Shown here piece after piece: positions 38,698 through 50,101 of a stretch of DNA of 64,000 bases. Numbering within the stretch: position 1 is the first letter of the stretch; the number at the start of each line of letters is the position of its first letter. The position numbers and the translations under genes were made by a program. Below the pieces are notes generated by a model. That model did no database searches and had not been told where the DNA came from. It saw nothing but the letters and a program-made list of their open reading frames with translations. This DNA comes from Warburgia ugandensis. Lineage: Eukaryota; Streptophyta; Magnoliopsida; Canellales; Canellaceae. The stretch lies in NCBI GenBank assembly GCA_035236585.1, contig CP141134.1, forward strand, positions 21,506,414 to 21,570,413, written 5' to 3'.

Positions 38698-41600
38698 TAT
38701 ATATATATATATATATATATAAGTGAGATTCTTTTGAATCATCTTAAGATTGAGCATGCGGAGATGCACTAAATTGAAGGTCTACTAGATGTTAACTATA
38801 AAAGTAACAATCATGCTTCTATACTTTTTGATATTTGAAATACACATAAATATTACAAATAATCCCTAAAAATACATTTATAAACCATTTAATTAATCAA
38901 TCTATCACTAATTAAGGTTTATTTTACATTTTTATAGGATTAGGATCGAACTGAGAAAATTGCATAATTTTGGTGTTCTAGCACCTAAAAAGAAGCTAGT
39001 TTGTAAGCTAAGCAAAACCAAGGTACCACATCCTACCAACCAAGATTAGCGGAGCTTAGAGACCATTGGGGATACTCGTACAACTTTTAGAATAGTAAAA
39101 AAACCCATGCAAACAACCACATTTATCTATGCAAGATGGGTTGTCATTATCAAAACCAAAGTTGACAAAACTCTTATGCATGCATGCATGCACCACCTTA
39201 CAAGGCTTCAACATGAAGCCATACAATCTCAAAACATCTCATGCAAGTTTACACAAAAGCCACATGTTCTAACCCATGTCTAAGTTCAAAAATCAAAGCA
39301 AGATGGGTCCTACATTCAGCCAAAACTTCCTCTATTTTTGGAATATATAATACACATTTTTGCCTAAAATTTAAGAGGAAACGTGTTTTTCTTAGCATAT
39401 AAAATATGTGTGACACATTCAGGAAAAATGGGGGAAAATCAAAGAATGCTAGTCTACATGAAGCTAGCAAACCTTTAGCCATTAGACCACATCTATCCTA
39501 CCTAAACAGTCACCCTTTTCTTGTTCGTTCTTCGATTATGCTAGTAGAGACTAAGTCCTTCTAGCTGATGAAGAGACTACTCCAGTCTTCCATTCATTCT
39601 CAGTGGATCCTTTTTCTTCCTAAGAATTGAAAGAACCAAGTTCACCTATACGAGAGTGAGGAACACATTTCCAACAATCAACTTCCCACTTTGGATGTCC
39701 TGTTTAACAATTCTACTAGTTTAGAAACTAAGAAGGGCCGCTAGGTCAGAAAAGAGAGAACTTTCAATTCTGCCCAAGTAGGATTTGAACTTATGACCAA
39801 TCAGTTAACATCCGACTTCTCTACCACTAAGTTACTGAGGGACAATGGAGTTAAGGAAGGTGAATCTCGTTCTTTGGACCAATCTATGCCCCTAAAGTTC
39901 ATATGGATAAAATGGGTTCAACTTTGCAGTGGAATAAACGAGAAAGCTAAGGCTAAGAATAACCTAGTTTTGAGATGATTCAAGGGCCAAGACTTGATGC
40001 ATATTAGGGATACCTTGTGCTACCAGATTTGAATATTCTATACATAGAAGATGATTGGTTCATAATAAATATTTTTAGAAAAAATATGAGGTAGTTAAGA
40101 AAGAGGAGGGATGAACTTGGATAGTTTTGGAGAGATTCTAAAGAGAGAAATAAGGGGAGCTTCTTATGTGGACTAATGGAAGCATGAAAGAGGAGGAAGA
40201 CCTAAATAAGTAAAGAATAAAAGAAGGGATTTCACATGGAAAGGAGATCAGAAGATGTCCCATTTTCTCTCACTTATATGGTTATAACATTTTGTTTCTA
40301 AGAAGGCTTCTTTTGGAGGGGTAAAGGTTGGGGGTTATTTCAATGTGATATACCTTAGAGAAAGAGGGAGCTGCATGGATGTGATTGAGAGAGGGATTAT
40401 AGGAGCTGAACATCATATATCTTAAAGAGGTAGAAGAAGAGGATGTCTTCCTCTCTCTCTCTCTCTCTCTCTCTCTATTTGGGGGCTTTTAACATGATAT
40501 AGAGAGAAGCAAGAGAAGGTGGGTAGAGAAAAAAGGGCTCAACATGTTCTTTTGTGAGGATTGAAGGAGAGGAAGCTACTATGACGTATTGAAGAGTCTT
40601 TCTTTTAGAGTAGCTCTCTTCTCTTTGGGCTTTTAGCTAGAAAGATAGAGATACCTCTCTCTCTCTCCCTCTTATTTTTTCTCCTCGAGAGTTCAAAGTT
40701 TTGCTTGAGTTATTTTTTAGTGTGACTTAGTGTGACTTAGAAGGGGTTGTGGCTTGTTCTGAGTTTTATTTTTTCTCCTTGATGATTGACACATCAAGGG
40801 AGGGAAAACATAGTTTGGTTGTGGTTTGATGTAGTGGACTTGTAGTTCTTTGGCTTGATTGGTTAGAAGCAAATTTTAGATCAACTATTCAATGCGTGAC
40901 AATTCAAATAAGAGATCTTAGGCATTAATCTCTAACCTGGGAAGTAGTTAGTTATTCTTGTTTGATGATTTTATTTGTAATCTCATTGAATTTTTGTATT
41001 TTTGTAACATTAACTTCTAATGAAAGTTCATTGCATTTTTTTGTTCAGCTTTGTTGTTTAGATATTATTTTTAGATGCTTTAGCTTTGCATTATAAGTAG
41101 ACTTATTCAATTGCATTGTTTAGTCTGTCTCTCTTAGTTCCACTAATTGTGTGCATTTTGTTACACATTTTAGTTATACTTGCATGTTTATTCTTTAGCT
41201 TTAGTTTAGTTATTTTAATTTAATACAGCTTAGAATTTAATTTGATGTACTTGTAGTCTAGATTTATAGTAAAATATTCATGCTAAACTAGCTTCGGTTT
41301 TAGTAATGTTTTCAGTTACCTTAGGATTGTTTTTCAACAATCCTAAGCACATTTATAAAATTGGCTAACTTAAGCTAGCTTAGGAAAAAAATTTCTAAGT
41401 GTTTAGTATTAGTTTTAAGTTGAATTTATTTGTAGTATTTAAATTAATTATGAGTAACTAAATTTTCACCTAGGGTAAGGATAAAACCACACCAAAATTA
41501 GTGTTATTCATGTTTAAGTATCTATTGGTTTTATAGTTTTAAAATATCTATGCTCAGGATAAGCTATATAAATTAATATACATAAGTAGTATTCTTTTCA

Positions 41601-42115
41601 TGGAAATTATGACATATTTCCTATAGTTTAGAAACTAGTTATACTATATTAATTAGCTTGATAGATATAAATTCTTGGACAATTTGTGAATGCAAAACAA
41701 TACAAGTTATGATTTGAAAATATATACTTTAATTTAGGTAAATCATTAAGATTGAGAAAATATAAAAATGAGGAATTTAACACACACATTTTCCATGTTT
41801 GTAATTCATCGATATTTTATTAATATGAGCAATATTAAATCTAAGTTACATACTTTTATTTTATGTAATTTTCGTGTGCTAGAATCTAAAAACCTTGGAT
41901 TTACAATTTGATTGATTTATTCTTTTCTATTATAATTGATAATATCAACTTTACTTGATTGCTTGTCTTTCATTGGTTGGCTAGATTAAAATAATTTAAA
42001 ATAGATTTTAATTAAAATTCCAAATTTCAAAAGTTAGTCCTCATAGGATCGACCCATACTTGTACATCTATGCTCCAATAGACCTATGCATTTGCGGTAT
42101 TTTTAAGTAAACACT
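38698..42115 (+). mobile_element. Athila/TAT-type LTR block inserted in copia pol
   Basis: Separates two parts of one copia pol: RT/linker 'KGKSVD' at 42118 and RNase H at 38697. It starts with a (TA)n tract (38698-38720) and has CT microsatellites (about 40451-40476 and 40650). It ends in CCTCATAGGATCGACCCATA and GCATTTGCGG, the Athila/TAT LTR 3' signature. About 75 residues of copia pol are missing at the junction. It holds a chloroplast insertion near 39.5-39.96 kb. No polyprotein is present, so a solo LTR plus later insertions is the best reading; exact ends are uncertain. Confidence 0.5.
39770..39841 (-). pseudogene. Decayed chloroplast tRNA-Asn(GUU) in nuclear plastid DNA
   Basis: On the minus strand, 72 bases fold as a tRNA: acceptor CCCTCAG, D-loop AGTGGTAGAG, anticodon GTT in ATGTTAACTG, T-loop GTTCAAATC. 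They align without gaps to chloroplast trnN-GUU with about 11 substitutions, mostly C to T or G to A. Flanking sequence (about 39520-39960) looks like plastid spacer, so the piece is probably a NUPT of several hundred bases. It lacks a pol III context and has base changes in stems, so it is not expected to work. Confidence 0.85.
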
Positions 42116-42117
42116 AT

Positions 42118-42900
42118 TATCAACACTTTTACCTTTCTCATCTTTACTACGCTTTTCTAAGGGGCTCATTGGTATTCCAATAGGTTTAGCTTTTTCCATA
42201 TCTAAGGGCTCATTGGTATTCCAATATGTTTAGCTTTCTCCATATCTAACTTCTAATGCAATTGCTTAATGTATTTAGCATGATTAATGAAGATGTTCCT
42301 ATATTGTTTGATTTGAAGCCCTAGGAAGAAGTATAATTTTTCAATCATCCTCATCTCAAACTAGGATTGCACACCTCTTAGATTTCTTGGCACATGGCCT
42401 CATTAGAAGCACCAAAGATTATCATCAACATAGATTTGAACAATTAAAACATTTTTGCTTTTGGTTTTGGTAAAAAGTGTGGCATCAAATTTTCTAAATA
42501 AAAAATTCCCAAGTATTTCATATCAAGCTCAAGAAGCTTGCTTCAATTTGTAAAGGGCCCTTTTGAGTATGTAAACATGATTTGGAGAGTTCAAATTCTC
42601 AAAATCAAGTGATTTTTCAACTTAAACTTCTTCATTTATAAAACCTTTTAAAAGTGCACTTTTACATCCATTTGGAAAAGCTTCAAACCTCTAAAACATG
42701 CAAATGCAAGTAGCATCCTAAGAGGCTTCAAGTCAAGTTATTGGGGAAATTTTTTTATTAAAATCTATTGTGATGAACTAGCTCTTTGACAAATTCTCTT
42801 ATAAAACAGCAAAATTCCTATAAAAGTTTTAAATTTAAAAATCATATAATAAATAGATACTTTCATATGCCACCCTTCAAGCCAAGGTCACTTCCTTAAA
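42118..42900 (-). pseudogene. Ty1/copia reverse transcriptase (Sire/Maximus type), fragment
   Basis: Read on the minus strand in several frames: 'KLFQMDVK', 'VQIYVDD' (about 42440-42418), 'IIFGASNEAMCQE', 'FFLGFQIKQ', 'GIFINHAKYIKQL' and 'PMSPL', ending 'KDEKGKSVD' at 42118. The YVDD catalytic motif is intact, but frameshifts separate the blocks and the downstream RNase H is cut off by an LTR. Confidence 0.85.
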
Positions 42901-44169
42901 CCTTCTCATATAATTGAAATGAAGCACATCAAATAAGATAAACTCCTAAAACATGCTATAAGACCTAATGGTCACAATCATAACCATCATAGCCAATCAA
43001 CAAAGCGTAACAGTCTAAAGTTTAGACATCTCCATGTAGTGTCACCAAAAGATACATCTGATGTATACTGCCCTAGTATAATAAAATCTATCCAAGTCAT
43101 CTACAATAGTCTCACACATCTCCAAGTTTGGTACTTGTCTCCTTTCCATTTCCTTTTACCCTAGCATTGATCCTGCCTTAACTATCACCTAAAAATGTTG
43201 GTAGGGTGAGCATGATTACTCAAATAGCCCAGGCTGAGTAAAACACATCAAGTAATCATACTAGTACATCAATAATGTATTCAGTAATATATACTTGTTT
43301 AGAGCTATTGTCATGCAACCTGTTAAATTTGATTCCCATAAAGATCTACAATAATTTTGTGTTCTAATTTCAACAAGCTAAAGTGTTTGTGAATCAATCT
43401 ATAACATCAAGGCATATCACATGTTTATCATTATGTACACATATGATAATACCAAAATCCTAGCTTTAAGCACACATGATTTTCCACTGCCATTCATAGC
43501 ATTGTAGTTATTGAAGTCATTCATAACTAGTTGACATTCAAACTCACTCCTATTACAAAGTGCATTTAGAGCCATTGATGATGCTCAGTTATTCAAAATT
43601 ATTCATGAATTAATCTCTAGAAAAACATCAGTCTTCGGAAATTAATATATAGTGATAGATTGATAAAGCCATTGACAGAATACAAAAGGCAAAAACATGA
43701 TATTGATAAAAGATAATATTAGTCGATAAACATCTTTGATGTCATCTCTGTTTGTAAATGAACCAGGCCCAACTCTTACAATCCAACAATATCATGAATC
43801 ACTGGCTCAACTTGTTATTGAGTTCGTGAAAACTATCCAAGGTTGATGTGGCTCGACCGTCCTATCACGTGATAGTCTAACTCTCGAGAGTGACTTACAT
43901 GTCAACTCTCAAGTCCACTTCCATTCCGAGACGACTATGCACGTAGAGTGTGTACTATCATCAAAAGCAACAACTATTATCTCTACATCAGCCATGGATT
44001 CCATATGGTTATTCCTCACCAGCCCTCATGGGGTTACTGGCTTATCCCCAGGGTAGCCCCATGAAGCATACCCTCTTCCCCCATGCTCTACTAGGATCTG
44101 GTGTCTAGTTAGAGGACAGAGGCCAACCTGCACCTCCTAACATAGTGTCAATCTAGGGACTTACATCTA
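42901..44169 (-). repeat. Tekay-type LTR fragment and unassigned DNA
   Basis: The minus strand contains TACTCAGCC then GCTCACCC and ACATTTTTAGGTG, an arrangement like the 3' half of the LARD-like LTR (CTACTGAG, CTCACCC, ACATTTTTCAG). 43800-44160 is relatively GC-rich. No coding sequence seen. Confidence 0.45.
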
Positions 44170-44186
44170 CCTTAGTACACATAGGG

Positions 44187-44640
44187 CTTTTAAAGTCAAT
44201 TAAATGTGATAATAGAAGTCCCTTAATAAGCGACTTCTATCGAGCCAACTTGGAAAGTCAACAACTTTTAAAGTCTTTTTTTGTAAGTGACTTCAAAAGT
44301 CAATTACTTTTGAAGTCACTTATACAAAAACAACTTCTAAAGTTGATACCAACTTTAGAAGTCATTTTCATCTAAGTGACTTCAAAAGTACCACATTTTG
44401 ATGAACTTTTGAAGTCGCTTACAAAAAAATGATTTTATAAGTGGGTAACTTTTAAAGTCATTTCTAAATAAGCGACTTCAAAAGCTCACATTTTGATGGA
44501 CTTTTAAAGTCATTTTATCTTAAACGACTTTAAAAATTCTAATCTTTTTAAGGACGTTTTTTCCTAAACGACTTCAAAAATTCTGCAATTTTGAAGTTGT
44601 TTGATGAAAAATGACTTTAAAAGTATTTTTTTCAAATCTT
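44187..44640 (-). repeat. CACTA subterminal array (left end, copy B)
   Basis: About fifteen copies of ACTTTTAAAGTCATTT/ACTTTTGAAGTCGCTT and their reverse complements alternate at 20-40 base spacing, as at 13049-13293. The left edge at 44170-44187 (CCTTAGTACACATAGGGC) aligns to the CACTA terminus. Confidence 0.85.
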
Positions 44641-44650
44641 TTTTGAGCTC

Positions 44651-45190
44651 CACCACCTGTATACAATTGAATAACAAACATCCCATATATGTAGACTTGA
44701 TACTCAAACAATGTTTATAAGCATTAAAAACCAATTAATATACAACATTCATCCACTTCTTGATACAATACCATCTGTAATTGGATAACAAACATCATAT
44801 ACACCTAATACTTGCATCTCCCCAAACATGAAAAACCAACAACTAGTACAATGCATCCACATCTTAATTTATTGATACATTACCACCTATGTATACATTG
44901 AATAACAAACATTCTATACATCTAATACTTCAAACAATATTTATAAATATGAAAAACCAACAATCATATACTCCTAGCTAATACTTCAATCTCCATAAAC
45001 ATTCAAAACCACCATCCACTATAATGCATCGACATCTTTCTTCACACACTACCACCTATGTATACATTGAATAACAAACATTGTACACACTTGATACAAA
45101 CAATCTTTATAAATATGAAAAATCAGACATCCAATATAGCATGCATCCATTTCTTTCTTGATATCCCAAAATGTTCCTAAAATATAACAC
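44651..45190 (-). repeat. Tandem repeat, 4 units of ~112-169 bp
   Basis: Units start near 44651, 44769, 44881 and 45050 with ACCACCTATGTATACATTGA-like words followed by ATAACAAACAT, then poly-A-rich AAAAACCA and a CATCCAC word. Copy A of this CACTA has the motif only once (about 13005-13020). Confidence 0.75.
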
Positions 45191-45584
45191 CTAATACATC
45201 CATAATTGCTACAAAACATCCATACTCATCATTATTCATCTACATCTATCTCGAAAATAATTTATATAAGAAACTACAACACATGCATTGTCTATAACAT
45301 CCACATTCACTTCATTTGTAAATCCATACACATTCACATTTACTTTTACACTCTAAGTAACCCTCTCATTCTACGTCTTATGAAAGTTATATACTTCAAT
45401 CACCACATATTCAGTTCATGTTCAAGCTCCAAATTCACTTCATCCATACTCATTTATTCCCACACTCCAAATTTCCACTCATTCGTTGCTTAAAATACAA
45501 TATATATATATATATATAACACGCAAGTCAATGATAAAAATACTTTATTATGTATTTTAAGTTCATATAGTTATTCCAAGTGAT

Positions 45585-48500
45585 CTAATTGAAACTCATT
45601 ATATACTCATCCCATTTAGTTCATATTTCATTGAGATTTAATCTAGAGTAACTCTTCTTATTTACCCACCCAGAAAGCACAGTAGCCTGAAACACAACAT
45701 ATTTAATTAAGCTAAAATTTTTTAGCTAGATCCATTAAAACTGTAGAAAAATATAACATTATGCAAAATAAAGTGTTTTACCTTTCTTAAATGGGAGACA
45801 AGAGTATTATCAAATACAAGGGTCTTCATGTATCTTAGGACATAATACCTTCACTCCTAATCAGACTGTTGTTTAGGACACTATACAAAAGGACAACAAA
45901 AAGAACTCATCAATATCATTTGTAATAATGTTGGTTTAGTTAGTGATAACTTAGAGCAATTAACTATTTCATATACCTTGACATTCTTCCAAGTGAGTTT
46001 TGGTGGTTGTAAACTCTTGGTCACAGCAGCCCATTCAATCCAAGACCTACAAATTTAAATTTAAATTTCAAATACATTATAGATCAATAAAAAATTACTT
46101 ATATATACATAACACATGGAAAAAAAATGCTTACTTATTTATAATATCTGTGAGGGTGGGATAGATGTGCGCTCCACAAGAATAAAAAAGAAAGCATAGC
46201 CATCGTGCACATCCAAAATGAGCAGCATCCAATGAGACCTACATAGACAGTCATATAGATTGTAATGGAAGTTAATAATCCCTAAGTAAAGAATAATTGA
46301 GGAAGAAAATAAGAAAATAAAATTTACTCACTATTGTAGGAAATCATTAAGCCCTATCCCTGAGAGCAGTGAAAGAAGGGTGGTAAAATATCCTGAATAT
46401 GCCTCTCGATCTACCATTGCCCCACCTCTCCAGAAATGATGCCAGATTAAGGAATTAGTAAAGTATAACCTCGCCCTCAAAAAGGCTAGTCGCATCATTT
46501 AAGAAGTTTCATAAAAGAAATAATTATTACATATACCATTAAAATATAACATGTAATTAAATACCAAATGATTTATAAGCAAAGTATGTCCATACACCGC
46601 ATGTAGGAGACAATGTGAGGGTGCTCGGGTTGATCCCATAAGCAAATTCCTATAGGTCCTCTACATAAGTGGCACTTCAACAACGTCCTTAGCAAGCACT
46701 CCCACTTGATTCATATAGGATTGATTCCCATATCGTCGTTGATGAGACCATAGATTAACCTTAGGGATCAAAGCGTGTTAGGTGGGACTTCCACACTATC
46801 CTCGGATGGGTGGTTCTGTAAAAGATGTAAAAAATTTCAAATAAATAATATAAATCTATGAAGAGGGCTTAATTTATGATAAAAAAAAAAAAACCCAAAT
46901 AAATACACAAGTACCTGTTCCATTGGTGCAACAGCCATAGGTGACACTAGAATGGTAGCTGATCTTGGTACCACATTTTGTTGCTAATTAACCATATATA
47001 GTTATTAAACAATTGAGGTCTCGAACTAAAGAATATTGATGAGGAAGATAGTATCATAAGATACATACCGTGGACTTTATGGGAATGACTAGTGCCTCCG
47101 GCCATGTGACATGATATGCAACTGCCTACCCAACAGTTATAATATTTTCCATTTCTAATGGGAATGGTAGGCAAGCATTAGCATTCAAAGCCATAGTAAT
47201 GGACACCTGCTTAGTATGTGGTAGCATACTAATTCCGTGCACAACGTTTGATTCATGCTCATAGCATGAACTAACTACCATGATATTTTGACGGGAATCC
47301 AAGGCCAATAGGCATTGACCCACCTGCAAATCAAATATGCAATAGAGTGGTTGACATATAGAATAATTACAAAAGGACAATCAAATTTTCTTATTTTGTC
47401 TATGTATATACCTCTTGGGCAAGAATTTCCTTTTGGAGGGGAGTTGAATGTCCTTCATTATCTTCTTTAGTTGGGGAATTGCAGCTCACATGTGATGGAC
47501 GTATAGGGGCATTGTGAGAATTATGAGCAGGGGATGGACTAACAATCATCAAACCTCCTTAATGCATTTGACTAAATATATTAGACTTTATTTTCTCAAC
47601 GAGCTCAATGTAGACCTCTTCATCATCTTGAACTTTAGGTATATGTCCTCTACCAAAGAATTTAGAAGGAATAACACTGCAAACCATGCCCCTAACTTGA
47701 CTAGGGTGGTCCTTCTTATTGCCCATAGCCCTATACAGGATGTTGTTCTTAGCAGCAGTGCTACTTAAAGTTCTTGTAGTAGCGCTTTCTTGGGTAAGAA
47801 TGTCCTACATAATTTAATTAGAAAGACAAGATCATGTGATCTAATTAAATGTAAAAAATTTATAGACAGGTGGAACCACTTACTATGCACAAAGCAATTT
47901 GCACGGTAGTTTCATCTGAGAACTTGTTGCCAGTATGGCCCACCGAATGTGCCATCTTCCGGAGGATAGAGCAATCAATAGGTTCCATAGTCCCAGCTTT
48001 TTTTTACTGTCAAGCAAAGGCATTATAGTTAAAGAACATATATATAACTTTAGTAGCATTAAATTGAATGGGATAAGTTGTTACAGATGCTTGCTTCTTG
48101 CTCTTCTAAATGAGCATAGCCCAACCAAGATAGGTGGTGCTACATATTTGTTTCATGCACCTTTCTTTCCCTTGCACTCTACGCCTACACATTTTTACAT
48201 GCATGATCAAGTGCAATAATTGAATGTTACATGTAATTAAAAGAATGAATCATAGTTTTTACACATACCTCAACTCAACGGATGTGCGGTTCCGTACAAA
48301 TGCATTCCAAGCCTCCTGGTCAATGGCGTTGAAGTAAATGGAAGGCACCATGTATAGCCTTGACAGATCATTGACATTTGGAGCTATGTAATTGTGAACA
48401 AGGTAGTTCTTCCATTTTTTCATTGCTCACCAGCCCCTTGTAAAGCATGCATCTTCTTATCATTTGGCACTTCAAAGGCAGACTGTAAATTGAACACATC

Positions 48501-48810
48501 AAATTACTATATTTGAAAATAAGGAAAGTTATAATGTAAATAATGCATGTGCTTAATGTTTACATACCTTCACCATTTCCCATATTGAATCTTTTGTCAA
48601 GGATGGCACATGTTTCCAATCGTCAAATGTGATAGGAACCATGCTTCTTAATGTAGAGCAGAGGAAACTACTAAAAGCAGGTGCACTCTCACCAATCCCT
48701 TGCCCTCTACTATTGTATTGGACAGTTTCTTTAATTCCCTTCAACTTTCTCTTAATAACCTTTTCCATTGTTGTTCGGCCTCTGGCCTTTCTTTTCAGAG
48801 TAGTGCTCAT
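45585..48810 (-). pseudogene. CACTA second gene (Transposase_24/Ulp1-type), copy B
   Basis: Starts at ATG 48810 ('MSTTLKRKARGRTTMEKVIK'), a basic N-terminus. Exons follow at about 48420-48260, 48190-48070, 48000-47880 ('MEPIDCSIL'), 47820-47410 and 47380-47060 ('QCLLALDSRQNIMVVSSCYE', DUF8039-like). Ulp1-like protease blocks follow ('CPRQQ'-type near 45880), ending 'TKWDEYIMSFN' and TAG at 45585. Splice-like GT/AG signals separate exons. It is the better preserved paralogue of 1-2351 plus 11239-12569 and keeps the site where the LARD-like element inserted empty (near 46330). Stops and frameshifts remain, so no full product is expected. Confidence 0.7.
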
Positions 48811-48899
48811 GTTGCCCTCTTATTGATGCTCTTCAATGTGGTTGTAATCTTTAGTTTGATGTTCTTCTCATTCCATCATTACTACACTGAAACACTCAA

Positions 48900-50101
48900 T
48901 GATATTAGAACAATGACATAAAAAAGGCTATAATTCACTTAAAGAAACCAAATTGTTGTCCTTGATAAACATAGTTTAATTAAAAAATAATTAAAGGAGA
49001 GTCCATCTCCATTCATTCACATAAACATACAATATCTAACATATGTGATAAACTAACCTTAAGGAAAACATATAAAGGATGCACGAAAAGTATTTGCCTT
49101 CTTAGTATAGATATTTGTAAAGGGGCTACAAATCTCATAGACCTTTCACTAGTGTTTAACACCATTGCTTCGAGTTCACATCTCTTAGTTGGTGTAGGTA
49201 TTCACAAGTAGTAATAAACTTAATTAGCTTATGCTAGATGTTCATCTATGTACATGTGCACAATTCATGTACCAAATTCCATTCCAATAAAGTTTATGAT
49301 TCATGTAAAGATTCTCTTGGTTATTTGCACGCTTGAAGTTCATTAAAATTTTGGATTTATGATCATGTTTCATTTCTTGAACTACATACACCATGTAATT
49401 TCACACCTTGTTTGATTTAAGATTCATGAGCATCTTGCTTTTGGAATTTTACCTTTCATGAGTCATACATAATTTTCAGTAGTCCATACACTTAATTTAC
49501 TTGATTTCTTAAGAACCAATTTAGATCCCATGTTAGCAAACTTTTATTCCACACATTTCAGCCATTTTCTTACTCATGAACCATGCGCACAACTCCATGG
49601 GTCATGCACATGGTGATTGGGTGATTTGTCTTTAAGTGGCTTATTGTTCCTTGTAACATGATAGATTAGCATTAGTGTTTAATTATTTGCATCATATTTT
49701 ATCTTTAGAACATTTATTTTTTTAGATTTAGAATATTTTATTTTTAGAAAGTTTTAGGATTAGGAAAGTGTTGGTTTAGGAAAGTTTCATTTTTAGCAAG
49801 TTTCCTTAATTAAAGCTTCCTAGAATCATTCATTTTACTTTAGCATTATTTTTTTTATTTAATGCTTGTTAACTATGAAAGTTTCTAATTCCATTGAAAA
49901 TCTTTATTTTTAGAAAGTTTCCTTTAGCTCATGTGTCTAATTTTATGCATGTTTCTCATTCCATTTTATTTCAATTCCATGTTTATCAAAACAATCTTTC
50001 TTTAGCTAAGCTACTTAAATAATATCAAATCAATGGGAAATTCCTTGAGATTCCTCATGGAATTGACCTCTCTCACATGCAATTATTACTTTGATTTATG
50101 C
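48900..50101 (+). repeat. Athila/TAT-type LTR-like sequence
   Basis: AT-rich block ending GAATTGACCTCTCTCACATG and CCCTTGCAAGTAA, similar in layout to the 3' ends at 37.55 and 42.1 kb. Earlier parts carry repeated CATGGGTCATGCACA-like words. No ORF recognised. It separates the CACTA second gene from the copia fragment. Confidence 0.4.

Noticed and set aside
39770-39841. Functional nuclear tRNA-Asn
   Set aside because: The sequence is closer to chloroplast trnN-GUU, with stem-disrupting changes, so it was called a plastid-derived pseudogene.
36850-42115. 36850-37600 and 41450-42115 as the two LTRs of one complete element
   Set aside because: The DNA between them is copia pol on the other strand plus a plastid piece, with no primer site after 37600; separate LTR fragments fit better.
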